A DNA stretch of 64,000 bases, from NCBI GenBank assembly GCA_028820635.1, contig JAPPIG010000043.1, positions 53,018 through 117,017 of the forward strand, read 5' to 3'. Position numbers and translations under genes: made by a program. Shown piece after piece: positions 9,272-17,800 of the stretch (the first letter of the stretch is position 1; each line of letters begins with the position of its first letter). The stretch comes from Candidatus Poribacteria bacterium (lineage in GTDB: Bacteria > Poribacteria > WGA-4E > WGA-3G). The notes beneath the pieces were generated by a model, which was not told the origin of the DNA, did not search any database, and saw only the letters and a program-made list of their open reading frames with translations.

Positions 9272-9454
9272 TTAATTCTTTGTTTGTCTAACAAATTCTC
9301 TAAAAGTGTTTTCAATTTTGGATATGCTTTCGTCAATGTTTTTGAACGTTTGAGTTATCTCCGTTAATTGACGATCTACCTTACGGATTTCGGAAACGAT
9401 CCCAGCAAGTCCACAAAAAACAGCACCAAGCAATAAAATAATGAACAATTCCAT
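9272..9454 (-). CDS. Small membrane-anchored coiled-coil protein
   Basis: Sixty residues: an N-terminal transmembrane helix (FIILLLGAVFCGLAGIV), then a charged, probably coiled-coil tail rich in I/E/K/R. Its ATG follows immediately after the stop codon of the SPFH-like gene upstream on the same strand, so it is almost surely co-translated with it. No family is recognised. It may be an accessory subunit of the upstream membrane protein. Confidence 0.55.
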   Translation of the reverse strand: MELFIILLLGAVFCGLAGIVSEIRKVDRQLTEITQTFKNIDESISKIENTFREFVRQTKN

Positions 9455-10126
9455 CTAATCACCTCTTAAATCATCAGGATTCTGGTTAACCTTGTTAATA
9501 TGAATATATTCAAGGATTATACCATACTGCGATTTCAAATTGTCATTGCAAGTGTCATGCACTTTATCTATAAACTTTTGCCGTCTCTGAGTAATGTCAG
9601 TCGTGTCACACTCAGCAACAACACTTCTTAGGATAGTTTCTAATTTCGGCTCAAAAAACATTTGCATAGTTTCAGAGGTAATTTGGTTATCGTCAAAAAA
9701 TTGCGCTGCCTTATTTATATCGTCTTCATCAGGAAAAATTCTAAGATAGAAAGAAACATCAACATCACAGCGTCTGAAATCATGGGTAAGAACGCCTTCT
9801 CCAATAATGTCAATTCGGATCGTATTAAGAGGAATCTCTCTAACCGTATCAATAACGGTATTAACCCAAAGACCACCAGCAAATGCAATGTTGTTTTTGG
9901 ATTTATTCGTTATAAAGAGTGCAGTATTTGGTTTAGGTATTTGGTATCGAACTGTTACACCTATGAACATCACAGGAATTAACGAAAGAACTAAGCCTAT
10001 CGCCACAGTCCACAGGAGGATTCTATTCTCGATAAGCAGTGGGATCTGAGAAAAAACTGTGTATCCAATGTAACCAGTAACAAATGAGTAGGCAATTATG
10101 AGTAAAACGACAATCGCAAGTCGCAT
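9455..10126 (-). CDS. SPFH/band-7-like membrane protein
   Basis: A 223-residue protein with two N-terminal hydrophobic segments (about residues 4-24 and 36-58). A soluble part follows that resembles the SPFH/flotillin core: VRYQIPKPNTALFITNK, then GGLWVNTVIDTVREIPLNTIRIDI and a VSFYLRIFPDEDDINKAAQFF segment. Flotillin-like proteins scaffold membrane domains and oligomerise. This one is short and lacks the long coiled-coil tail, which might be supplied by the 60-residue protein translated immediately after it. The family call is by motif resemblance only. Confidence 0.6.
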   Translation of the reverse strand: MRLAIVVLLIIAYSFVTGYIGYTVFSQIPLLIENRILLWTVAIGLVLSLIPVMFIGVTVRYQIPKPNTALFITNKSKNNIAFAGGLWVNTVIDTVREIPLNTIRIDIIGEGVLTHDFRRCDVDVSFYLRIFPDEDDINKAAQFFDDNQITSETMQMFFEPKLETILRSVVAECDTTDITQRRQKFIDKVHDTCNDNLKSQYGIILEYIHINKVNQNPDDLRGD

Positions 10127-10142
10127 TGGTTTTCCTAAGCGT

Positions 10143-10436
10143 TCAGGGTACAGATGTTGTCTGGTATTCCTTCGTTATCTTTGAATTGCATTCACGATTC
10201 TCATGAACAATATCGTCTATGAAGTATAACCTTTCGTCCTCCGACATTGTGTCCCAATCCAAACCACGTGAGGCACATACCTTTCTTACCTTTGATTCAG
10301 CATATTTCATTCTTTCCTCACGCTCAGCTGGGGTCTCCTTTGCAAGCGCGCGAACGACCGATAATTTTTCCTCAGATGGCATTTGCTGAATTAAATCAAT
10401 AATCTGTTCAGTTGTTAATTCAATCGTCAAATTCAT
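10143..10436 (-). CDS. Hypothetical 97-residue protein, first gene of a small minus-strand operon
   Basis: Not recognised with confidence. It begins MNLTIELTTEQIIDLIQQ, is highly charged and helical by composition, and ends in a Cys-containing tail. ATG 10436 was chosen because GGAGGTGATT, a near-perfect anti-16S match, lies four bases upstream. It is followed after 16 bp by the SPFH-like gene. Small proteins of this look can be antitoxins, but no toxin-like neighbour is present, so no function is claimed. Confidence 0.6.
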   Translation of the reverse strand: MNLTIELTTEQIIDLIQQMPSEEKLSVVRALAKETPAEREERMKYAESKVRKVCASRGLDWDTMSEDERLYFIDDIVHENRECNSKITKEYQTTSVP

Positions 10437-10659
10437 GCTAATCACCTCCAAAATCATATCTCACAATTATAACAGAAACCTACCTCAATATCAACCGAAA
10501 TGTAAGTGATGTAGAAAGCAGTATTTTCAAAGAAAACCCATCATGAATTTCAATTTTGCAGCTAAAAATGATGCAACGATTAGCATATTATTTCGTTTTA
10601 TATTTCGTTGGAAACAGATTAAAACCCGCATGTATTTTTCTGCATACACTACTACCTTA

Positions 10660-10675
10660 GCCCATTTCCATGGGC
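10660..10675. repeat. Perfect 6-bp inverted repeat upstream of the VOC array
   Basis: GCCCAT-TTCC-ATGGGC lies in the 293-bp divergent gap between the minus-strand operon and the first VOC gene, 55 bp before the VOC start. It could be an operator or leader hairpin. I found no convincing -35/-10 pair for the VOC genes in this gap. Confidence 0.35.
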
Positions 10676-10729
10676 ATGTAATTTTCACAATATTGCGGAT
10701 ATAAAAATTATAAGTAAGGACAAATTACG

Positions 10730-11116
10730 ATGGGAAATCCTGTTACATACTTTGAAATAGCAGCGAAAAACGGTAAAGAATTATGCGATTTTTACAGTGC
10801 CGTATTTGGTTGGAAAATGGAACAAATGCCTGGTGCCGATTCCGGTATTTACTCTTACGGTGTTGACTCACAGTCAGAAGACGGTATCGGTGGGCACATT
10901 TTTGTGCTACCTGAGTTTTTTGACTTCTCAAACCAAGTCACTTTTTACATTAAAGTAGATAATCTACAAACCTATCTTCAGAAGGTGGAAAGTCTTGGTG
11001 GTCATACCTTTATACCACCTCAGCAAATTCCTGGTAACAGAGGGGCATTCGCATGGTTCTATGACCCGAGTGGCAACTGCTTAGGTCTGTACAGACCACC
11101 CGAATCGAATGAGTGA
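10730..11116 (+). CDS. VOC (glyoxalase/bleomycin-resistance fold) protein, array copy 1
   Basis: A 128-residue single-chain VOC protein with two beta-alpha-beta-beta-beta halves. The first half runs from YFEIAAKNGKELCDFYSAVFGW to GGHIFVLPEF, and the second from QVTFYIKVDNLQTYL to AWFYDPSGNCLGLY. The GHIF histidine and the glutamate of the first strand are possible metal ligands, by analogy with metal-dependent VOC enzymes. Such proteins include glyoxalase I, dioxygenases, and fosfomycin/bleomycin-binding proteins, and the substrate is open. AAGGA precedes the ATG. It is the first gene of the array. Confidence 0.85.
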   Translation: MGNPVTYFEIAAKNGKELCDFYSAVFGWKMEQMPGADSGIYSYGVDSQSEDGIGGHIFVLPEFFDFSNQVTFYIKVDNLQTYLQKVESLGGHTFIPPQQIPGNRGAFAWFYDPSGNCLGLYRPPESNE

Positions 11117-11179
11117 TGTCCGCAATTTTCTGCTCAATTTGTGATTTGATAATTTAATAATAGGAGAAACTGAATTAAA

Positions 11180-11554
11180 ATGGGAAACCCTGTTGTGTAT
11201 TTTGAAATAGCCGGTAGAAACGGTGAAAAGTTAAACGATTTTTACTGTTCCATATTTGGTTGGAAAACGGATAAATGCCCTTATGGTGGGGCATATACGG
11301 TTGACTCGCAGTCAGATGATGCGGGCATCCCTGGACACATTTTTCCGGTCACAGAAGATATGGACTTTAATAACCATGTCACCTTTTATGTTGAGGTGGA
11401 CGATCTTCAAACGTATCTTGATAAGGCAGAAAGTCTTGGCGCCAAAACCCTAATCCCGCCACAGGAGATTCCTGGGAACATGGGATCGTTCGCGCTTTTC
11501 CTTGACCCAAGCGATAATTGCATTGGGTTATATCGACTTCCAGATTCAAATTAG
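11180..11554 (+). CDS. VOC protein, array copy 2
   Basis: A 124-residue protein, the closest relative of copy 1 by eye: both share VDSQS before the GHIF block and use NNHVTFYVEVDDLQTYLDKAESLG-like wording. The tail DPSDNCIGLY replaces the usual glycine of DPSGN with aspartate. TAGGAGAAA lies upstream of ATG 11180. An intrinsic terminator follows about 40 bp after the stop, so copies 1 and 2 probably form one transcription unit. Confidence 0.85.
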   Translation: MGNPVVYFEIAGRNGEKLNDFYCSIFGWKTDKCPYGGAYTVDSQSDDAGIPGHIFPVTEDMDFNNHVTFYVEVDDLQTYLDKAESLGAKTLIPPQEIPGNMGSFALFLDPSDNCIGLYRLPDSN

Positions 11555-11592
11555 CTATCTCTGTTTTTGTTCTTGATGTCAAATTGTAGAGA

Positions 11593-11641
11593 ACAGAGGC
11601 TAACAAAAGGGTGGTAAATTGAGGTTTACCACTCTGTTTTT
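11593..11641 (+). terminator. Intrinsic terminator after VOC copy 2
   Basis: GTGGTAAA at 11611-11618 pairs with TTTACCAC at 11625-11632 around a six-base loop, followed by TCTGTTTTT. The stem can be extended by ACAGAG at 11593-11598 pairing with CTCTGT at 11632-11637. This is a good rho-independent shape and it splits the VOC array into separate transcripts. Its 3' end resembles the terminator after copy 8. Confidence 0.75.
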
Positions 11642-11677
11642 ATGACTGAATAATCTAAGTTTTAAGGAGTGAACTTC

Positions 11678-12037
11678 ATGGGAAATCCAGTTGTACATTT
11701 TGAAATAGCAGGCAAAAATACAGAAAAATTAAGCAATTTTTATAGTTCATTATTTGAGTGGGATGTACAAAAGGACAATGACGGTTTTTACAACATAATA
11801 CCAGTTCCAGATTTAGAACAGGGTATATGTGGACATATATTACCTACTGATGAGATGTCTGTTTCTAACTTTGTCTCTGTTTATATTCAGGTTGATGATC
11901 TTGAGGCATCGCTTGAACAGGTAGAAAATCACGGTGGAAAAACTCTTGTACCACCGCAATCTATCCCTGGAAGCGGAAGTTATTTTGCTATGTTCCTTGA
12001 TCCAAGTGGGAACTGCGTCGGTTTGTATAAAGCATAA
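11678..12037 (+). CDS. VOC protein, array copy 3
   Basis: A 119-residue VOC protein (VHFEIAGKNTEKLSNFYSSLFEW; GICGHILPTDEM; DPSGNCVGLYKA). AAGGAG at 11663-11668 supports ATG 11678 over the in-frame GTG at 11669, which overlaps the spacing. It retains the conserved GH histidine, and its last block is standard. It begins about 37 bp downstream of the terminator after copy 2, so it needs its own promoter, which I could not identify. Confidence 0.85.
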   Translation: MGNPVVHFEIAGKNTEKLSNFYSSLFEWDVQKDNDGFYNIIPVPDLEQGICGHILPTDEMSVSNFVSVYIQVDDLEASLEQVENHGGKTLVPPQSIPGSGSYFAMFLDPSGNCVGLYKA

Positions 12038-12057
12038 TTGTATACCAGTTTTCATCT

Positions 12058-12194
12058 TATAGTGGATTTTACAATTAACTTTACATTTTGATTTGTAGGA
12101 GGGAACTCCGATTCCCGACTACCATTGAGTTTCGTCGCGATTCGGAGATCGCTCCTACAGAAGATATGTCAACATATTTCTATAATTCACTATA
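12058..12194. mobile_element. MITE-like palindromic element between VOC copies 3 and 4
   Basis: The ends are TATAGTGGATT (12058-12068) and AATTCACTATA (12184-12194), inverted repeats matching at 10 of 11 positions and starting at TA. Inside is a second imperfect palindrome: GTAGGAGGGAACTCCG near 12096 against CGGAGATCGCTCCTAC near 12143-12158. There is no coding capacity. This is the form of a non-autonomous element moved by an IS630/Tc1-type transposase, whose targets are TA. The internal GTAGGAGGGAACTCC motif recurs near 29690. Confidence 0.55.
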
Positions 12195-12221
12195 AAAGAA
12201 ATTAAAGAGGAGAAAATTCTA

Positions 12222-12578
12222 ATGGGAAATCCTGTCACGATTTTTGAAATAGCAGGTAAAAAAGAAGATTCAATATGTGATTTTTATAGTTCCTTGTTTG
12301 GTTGGAACATCAATCAGGACGATGATTGCGGTAATTCCGTAAATACAGGTTCGGATCAGGGCATTCAAGGGCATATTGTCCAGACAACCGAACAGATGCC
12401 GATTACAAACCATGTTACCGTTTATATTGAAGTAGATGACATTGAGACATCTGCGAAGAAGGTAGAGAGTAATGGTGGAAAAGTAATTATGGGACCCATG
12501 CCAATTCCAGATGGCGAAAGTTTATTCGCAATGTTCCTTGACCCAAGCGGTAACTGTCTCGGTCTGTTTCAGTCTTAA
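12222..12578 (+). CDS. VOC protein, array copy 4
   Basis: A 118-residue VOC protein (IFEIAGKKEDSICDFYSSLFGW; GIQGHIVQTTEQM; NHVTVYIEVDD; DPSGNCLGLFQS). AGAGGAGAA precedes ATG 12222 and lies just outside the MITE-like element. Insertion of that element therefore replaced or displaced whatever promoter preceded this copy. It keeps the GH histidine. Confidence 0.85.
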   Translation: MGNPVTIFEIAGKKEDSICDFYSSLFGWNINQDDDCGNSVNTGSDQGIQGHIVQTTEQMPITNHVTVYIEVDDIETSAKKVESNGGKVIMGPMPIPDGESLFAMFLDPSGNCLGLFQS

Positions 12579-12627
12579 GCAGCAATTGATAGTCAACGAA
12601 TTTCTCAAATGTGTTGACTTCTCAGGT

Positions 12628-12650
12628 AGGCGTGGTTTTAAACCGCGCCT
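12628..12650. repeat. Short GC-rich palindrome
   Basis: AGGCGTGGTTT and AAACCGCGCCT form 11-bp arms around one base, with a single mismatch, in the 119-bp gap between VOC copies 4 and 5. It could act as a transcript-end hairpin although no T-run follows. Its GGTTT-AAACC design resembles other dispersed palindromes in the window. Confidence 0.5.
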
Positions 12651-12697
12651 AAAATAGCGTATGTATATACACTAACTTTATGTAGATGGTGATAATA

Positions 12698-13063
12698 ATG
12701 AGCAGTCCTGTTGTACATTTCGAAATCGCTGGGAAAGAAGTTGAAAAACTAATTGATTTTTACAGCACCGTGTTTGAATGGAAAATTTTTCCATTAAACG
12801 ATGAGTTATACATAGCGGACCCGAAATCAGATAAGGGGATAGAAGGACATCTATTTGAAACAACTGAGGAAATGAATTTCACAAACCTCGTTATTATCTA
12901 TGTTCAAGTTGATGATATTTGGGATTGTCTGAAACAGGTGGAAAGTCTTGGTGGAAAAATCCTGATACAACCCCAGGAAATTCCTGGGAATGCAAGTCAC
13001 TATGCTCTGTTCCGTGATCCAAGTGGGAACTCCATAGGTTTGTTGCAACGAAGATTATCGTAG
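12698..13063 (+). CDS. VOC protein, array copy 5
   Basis: A 121-residue VOC protein starting MSSPVVHFEIAGKEVEKL, the only copy with SS instead of GN at the start. The middle block is GIEGHLFETTEEM, then NLVIIYVQVDDIWDCL; the tail is DPSGNSIGLLQRR. The start may also be read at 12686 (MVII extension); ATG 12698 matches the family start. The ribosome binding site is weak (GATGGTGAT). Confidence 0.8.
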   Translation: MSSPVVHFEIAGKEVEKLIDFYSTVFEWKIFPLNDELYIADPKSDKGIEGHLFETTEEMNFTNLVIIYVQVDDIWDCLKQVESLGGKILIQPQEIPGNASHYALFRDPSGNSIGLLQRRLS

Positions 13064-13102
13064 TGGAAATCAAGTCCTAACCAGTCTAAGGAGTTAATGA
13101 CA

Positions 13103-13489
13103 ATGGGTAATCCAGTCGTGAGTTTTGATATAGTTGGTAAGGATAGCAAAACATTAGGTGATTTTTATCGTTCTGTGTTTGATTGGAAGTGGACAGAATA
13201 TGCTGAAGGCTATTACGGCTTTGAGACGGGTTCTGAATCTAATAGCGGAATTGAAGGACTTATGTATCCACCAAACGATGAAATACCTTTAGTAGACAAT
13301 GTCCCTTTTGCAAACAACGTTACCATTTATGTAACAGTGGAAAATATTCATGCTACGGTTGAGAAACTTGAGAATCTTGATGGGACGATTCTTATGCCGC
13401 CTACAGTTGTATCCGATAAAGGTGAGTTATTAGCGATGTTCCTTGACCCAAGTGGCAACCGAATTGGTTTATATCAGCCAAAGGAGTAA
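13103..13489 (+). CDS. VOC protein, array copy 6 (divergent middle block)
   Basis: A 128-residue VOC protein whose middle block reads GIEGLMYPPND. The histidine conserved in most copies is leucine here, and the loop before NNVTIYVTVENI is longer. If that histidine is a metal ligand, this copy is metal-free or binds differently. The tail DPSGNRIGLYQPKE is standard. AAGGAG at 13088-13093 supports ATG 13103. Copy 7 starts five bases after its stop, so the two are co-translated. Confidence 0.83.
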   Translation: MGNPVVSFDIVGKDSKTLGDFYRSVFDWKWTEYAEGYYGFETGSESNSGIEGLMYPPNDEIPLVDNVPFANNVTIYVTVENIHATVEKLENLDGTILMPPTVVSDKGELLAMFLDPSGNRIGLYQPKE

Positions 13490-13494
13490 TATCA

Positions 13495-13884
13495 ATGGGT
13501 AATCCAGTCATGTATTTTGAAATAGCAAGCAAACAAGGCGAATTGTTGCGTGATTTTTATCGCGACCTGTTTGATTGGACAATTCTGCCATTTGGTTGGG
13601 AAACAAGCCATTTCCCAAACGACATTTTTGCTACTGATCCAACACCGCCTCCGTTAGCTGATAAAGGTATAAAAGGACATATTTATCCGCTTTCCGATGA
13701 AATGGATTTCTCCAATCGCGTCTCAATTTTTATACAGGTTGAAGACCTGCAAGAAACACTCGAAAAGATTGAGAGTAATGGTGGAAAAATGCTCGTGCCG
13801 CCGCAGGTACTTCCTGACGGCCTGGGGTCAATCGCAATGTTTTTTGATCCAAGTGGGAACGTTGTTGGTTTACATCAAATATAG
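13495..13884 (+). CDS. VOC protein, array copy 7
   Basis: A 129-residue VOC protein (YFEIASKQGELLRDFYRDLFDW) with a longer first-half loop containing ATDPTPPPLADKGIKGHIYPLSD. It keeps the GH histidine and ends DPSGNVVGLHQI. Its ribosome binding site, AAAGGAG, is inside the last codons of copy 6, the tightest coupling in the array. Confidence 0.85.
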   Translation: MGNPVMYFEIASKQGELLRDFYRDLFDWTILPFGWETSHFPNDIFATDPTPPPLADKGIKGHIYPLSDEMDFSNRVSIFIQVEDLQETLEKIESNGGKMLVPPQVLPDGLGSIAMFFDPSGNVVGLHQI

Positions 13885-14009
13885 GTGTCATCGTATCACG
13901 AAACTTGAATTAACTTTTTAACCCTAAACAATGCAATGATATATACATATCAAAAGCGAATCGAATATTTTGAATCAATTTCATTTTTAATTTAAAGGAG
14001 TAAATACGA

Positions 14010-14366
14010 ATGGGCAATCCAGTCATGTTTTTTGAGATAGCAGGTAAAAATGGTGAAGAGTTATGTGAGTTCTATAGTTCAATTTTTGACTGGGAAGTTT
14101 CACCAGAGACAAACAATGTTCACATGTGTAATACAGGTTCAGAAGAAGGGATTCAAGGTATTATTTTTCCAACAACTGATGATATGCCTTCTACTAATCA
14201 CGTAACATTCTATATTTCCGTAGAGGACCTTGAAGCATCCGTAGCAAAGGTCGAGAGCAATGGCGGAAAGATTATCATTCCACCAACAGAAATCCCGGGT
14301 GGCATGGGTTCATTTGCTTGGTTTGCTGACCCAGGCGGAAACTTAATTGGTCTACATAAGCAATAG
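14010..14366 (+). CDS. VOC protein, array copy 8 (GH histidine replaced)
   Basis: A 118-residue VOC protein (FFEIAGKNGEELCEFYSSIFDW). The middle block is GIQGIIFPTTDDM, so like copy 6 it lacks the histidine seen in the other seven copies. The tail is DPGGNLIGLHKQ, with GG for SG. AAAGGAG precedes ATG 14010. An intrinsic terminator follows within 50 bp. Confidence 0.85.
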   Translation: MGNPVMFFEIAGKNGEELCEFYSSIFDWEVSPETNNVHMCNTGSEEGIQGIIFPTTDDMPSTNHVTFYISVEDLEASVAKVESNGGKIIIPPTEIPGGMGSFAWFADPGGNLIGLHKQ

Positions 14367-14410
14367 TTAATATAAACAGTGTAAATTCCGGACTTTTAGA
14401 ATTGATAAGA

Positions 14411-14450
14411 ACAGAGTGGTGAACAGATTTTGCTACTCTGTTTTATTTTT
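14411..14450 (+). terminator. Intrinsic terminator after VOC copy 8
   Basis: ACAGAGTGG at 14411-14419 pairs with CTACTCTGT at 14433-14441 with one unpaired base, followed by TTTATTTTT. The 3' arm and tail closely resemble the terminator after copy 2 (CTCTGTTTTTA), as expected if the terminator was duplicated with the gene. Confidence 0.75.
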
Positions 14451-14465
14451 CAGGAGGAGATTTCA

Positions 14466-14852
14466 ATGGGTAATCCTGTTACGCATTTTGAAATAGCCGG
14501 CAGAGACGGTGAGGCGTTAGCTGAGTTTTATCGTTCCCTTTTTGATTGGGAGATTCATAGATTGGATTGGGAGATGATCCCGTTTTCCAACGGCATTTAT
14601 GGTGTGATTGCGTCTCCGGATCGAGGGTTAAAAGGACACATTTTCCCAACAACTGACGATATGGATTTTTCTAATCACGTCACAATTTATATCCTCGTTG
14701 ATGATCTTCACGCGACACTTGAGAAAATAAAAAGTCATGGTGGCAAGATTCTTATCCCGCCCCAAGAAATTCCTGACAACAGAGGAATACTTGCTATGTT
14801 TCAGGATCCAAGCGGAAACGTGATTGGAATTCATGAGCATAATCATGATTAA
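14466..14852 (+). CDS. VOC protein, array copy 9
   Basis: A 128-residue VOC protein (HFEIAGRDGEALAEFYRSLFDW; GLKGHIFPTTDDM; NHVTIYILVDDLHATL; DPSGNVIGIHEHNHD). The histidine-rich tail is unique among the copies. CAGGAGG directly upstream supports ATG 14466; the in-frame start at 14430 falls inside the preceding terminator. Convergent with metH, whose stop lies about 36 bp away. Confidence 0.85.
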   Translation: MGNPVTHFEIAGRDGEALAEFYRSLFDWEIHRLDWEMIPFSNGIYGVIASPDRGLKGHIFPTTDDMDFSNHVTIYILVDDLHATLEKIKSHGGKILIPPQEIPDNRGILAMFQDPSGNVIGIHEHNHD

Positions 14853-14887
14853 GTCGCACGTTTTATTATACAAATTATTAAGACGGT

Positions 14888-17800
14888 TTATGTAAGCAAT
14901 GGCTTTAGCCATCGTCTTGCTGTTTCCAAATCCATTCCAGTGCGTTCCGCGTAATCCGCAACCTGATCCTCTCCAATTCTGGCAATACTAAAATACCGCG
15001 CATCCGGATGTGAATAATACCAACCACTTACGGATGCTGCAGGAAACATCGCAAGACTCTCAGTGAGAGAAATTCCAGTATTTTCTGTGGCGTTTAGCAG
15101 ATTGAACAAAACACGTTTTTGGTTGTGGTCGGGACACGCAGGGTAGCCCGGGGCAGGACGAATCCCCCGATATTTTTCGGCAATCAAAGCATTGTTATCC
15201 AATGACTCATCAGTTGCGTAACCCCAAAGTGTTGTGCGAATATATTGATGCATACACTCAGCAAAAGCTTCAGCTAACCGATCTGCCAAAGCCTTTGCCA
15301 TAATGCTGTTGTAGTCATCCTGATTTTTCTCAAATTCAGCACAGAGTTCAGGGACACCGATGCCAGTTGTTACTGCAAACGCACCAATATAATCTGGGAG
15401 AGATGTCCCTTTCGGTGCTATGAAATCACCGAGGCTTAGGTTCGGTCTGGAGAAGGGTTGCTCAGTTTGCTGACGCAGATGATGCAGTGTAGCAAGAAAT
15501 TTAGACCTATCTTCGTCAGCATATATCTCCGTCCCTTCACCGATACCGTTGGCAGGGAAAATACCAACCACAGCACGCGCACAAAACTTTTTCTGTTCAA
15601 CGATTTGATTTAGAAGTGTTTTGGCATCCTCAAGGAGTTTTCGCGCTTCTGCACCCATATCAGGGTTTTCTAATATATTCGGATATTTTCCTGTGAGTCC
15701 CCATGTCGTAAAGAAAGGTGTCCAATCAATATAATCAATAAGTTTTGCCAACGGATAATCATCAAAAACCTTAATACCGGTCATGTGTGGTTTTGGTGGT
15801 TGGTAATTTTTCCAGTCAGGAATGAATTTACGTTGTTGTGCAACGGCAAAAGGCAATAAATTAGTTTGTTTTCTGTTTTTAGCGCGTCTTTCCCGAATTT
15901 CAGTATACTCGTCGCGTGTTTGATCAACAAAACCTTGTTGATTTTCATCGTTCATTAGATTACCGACAACGCCAACACTTCGGGAAGCATCTTTGACATG
16001 AATCGTTGCGCCGCTGTACGCGGGTTCAATTTGGACCGCGGTATGCACTTTTGAAGTCGTCGCACCGCCAATAAGTAATGGGATACGAAAACCTTCACGT
16101 TCCATCTCCGCAGCGACGTGCACCATCTCGTCTAACGATGGCGTGATGAGTCCACTCAATCCGATCATATCAGCGTTTTCTTTACGTGCCGTTTCCAGAA
16201 TGTCTTCAGCTGCCACCATCACACCAAGGTCAATAATATCGTAATTGTTACATCCTAATACTACGCCCACAATGTTTTTGCCGATGTCGTGAACATCGCC
16301 TTTCACTGTTGCCATCACAATCTTTCCTCTGGATTGAATACCGCCTTCAGCTTGTTCCTTTTCAATATACGGAATAAGATGTGCAACAGCTTTTTTCATC
16401 ACCCGTGCACTTTTGACGACTTGTGGCAGAAACATTTTACCATCACCAAAGAGTTCACCGACACGGTCCATCCCATCCATCAAAGGACCTTCAATTACCT
16501 GTATAGAACGTTCATATTTAAGACGCGCTTCCTCCGTATCTGCTTCAACGAATTCGGTAATACCTTCAACGAGCGCATGACTTAGTCGTTGTTCAACGGA
16601 TAACTTTCGCCATTCCTTGTTGACACGCTTCTTCTTTCCTCTGCTTTGCAGCGTACTTGCGAGATTAACAAGCCTATCTGTAGCATCTTCTCTACGATTA
16701 AACAGGACATCTTCTACTGCTTCTAACAATGGTTTTGGTAGATCGTCATAGACAGCAAGTTGACCTGCGTTCACAATACCCATGTCCATGCCTGCATTGA
16801 TAGCATGATAGAGAAACGCAGCGTGCATCGCTTCCCGCACTGTATCGTTGCCACGGAAAGCGAATGAGATATTGCTAACTCCTCCGCTTACCAAAGCGAA
16901 CGGACAAGTCTCTTTAATCTCTCTGCAAGCCTTTATAAAGGCTTGTGCGTATTCATTGTGTTCTTCAATGCCTGTTGCAACGGCAAAGATGTTTGGATCA
17001 AAGATAATATCTTCTGGTGGAAAGTTTACCTTTTCCGTCAAGAGTTTATACGCTCTTTGACATATCTCCACTTTGCGTTCAAAAGTGTCTGCTTGTCCCT
17101 CTTCGTCAAATGCCATCACGATAACCGCTGCACCATATTTTCTGATAAGTCGTGCCTTTTGTAAAAAGTCATCCTCTCCCTCTTTTAAACTAATTGAGTT
17201 GACGACGCCTTTTCCCTGGACACATTCTAAACCTGCCTCAATTACCTCCCATTTGCTGGAATCTAACATAATAGGCACGCGACTGATATCCGGTTCAGCT
17301 GCAATTAGGTTTAAGAACTTGACAATTGCAGTTTCAGCATCTAACATGCCAGCGTCCATATTAATGTCAATGATTTGTGCACCATTTTCTACCTGATCAC
17401 GCGCCACCTCTAATGCTGTCTCATAATCTTCTTTTTTAATAAGTGTCGCGAAGCGTCGGGAACCTGTTACGTTTGTCCGTTCACCTACGTTAACAAAGAG
17501 AGAGTCAGGAGTGATGTTGAATGCCTCTAACCCACTCAATCGGCAAGCGCGTTCTTGAGGTTCGGGCTGTCTGGGAGGATATTCTGCAGCAACTTTGGCA
17601 ATGGTTTCAATATGTTCAGGTTGACTGCCACAACAACCACCAACGATATTCACGAATCCGTTTTGTGCGAATTCATGCATCCAATTTCCCATCTCCTCTG
17701 GTGTTTGTGTGTAGTGTCCCAGTTCATTCGGGAGTCCAGCATTCGGATAGCAGATCACAGGAATATCCGCGAGTTTCGCCATTTCTGCTAAATAGGGTCG

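Larger units (their letters stand above)
10730..14852 (+). other. Tandem array of nine VOC-family paralogues
   Basis: Nine consecutive plus-strand genes of 118-129 codons encode related vicinal-oxygen-chelate proteins. All start MG-N-P or MS-S-P. They share a first strand such as FEIAGK, a block like FYSSLFGW, a middle block (GI-GHIFPTTD, then N-VTFYI-VDDL) and a C-terminal DPSGN-GL. Spacing varies from 5 to about 185 bp. Two intrinsic terminators (after genes 2 and 8) and a MITE-like element (between 3 and 4) break the array, so it is several transcription units. No transporter or regulator sits within it. Divergence among copies suggests old duplications, not a recent expansion or assembly error. 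Confidence 0.9.

Noticed and set aside
10143..10436. Antitoxin of a toxin-antitoxin pair
   Set aside because: No toxin-like gene adjoins it; the neighbours are membrane proteins. Composition alone is insufficient.
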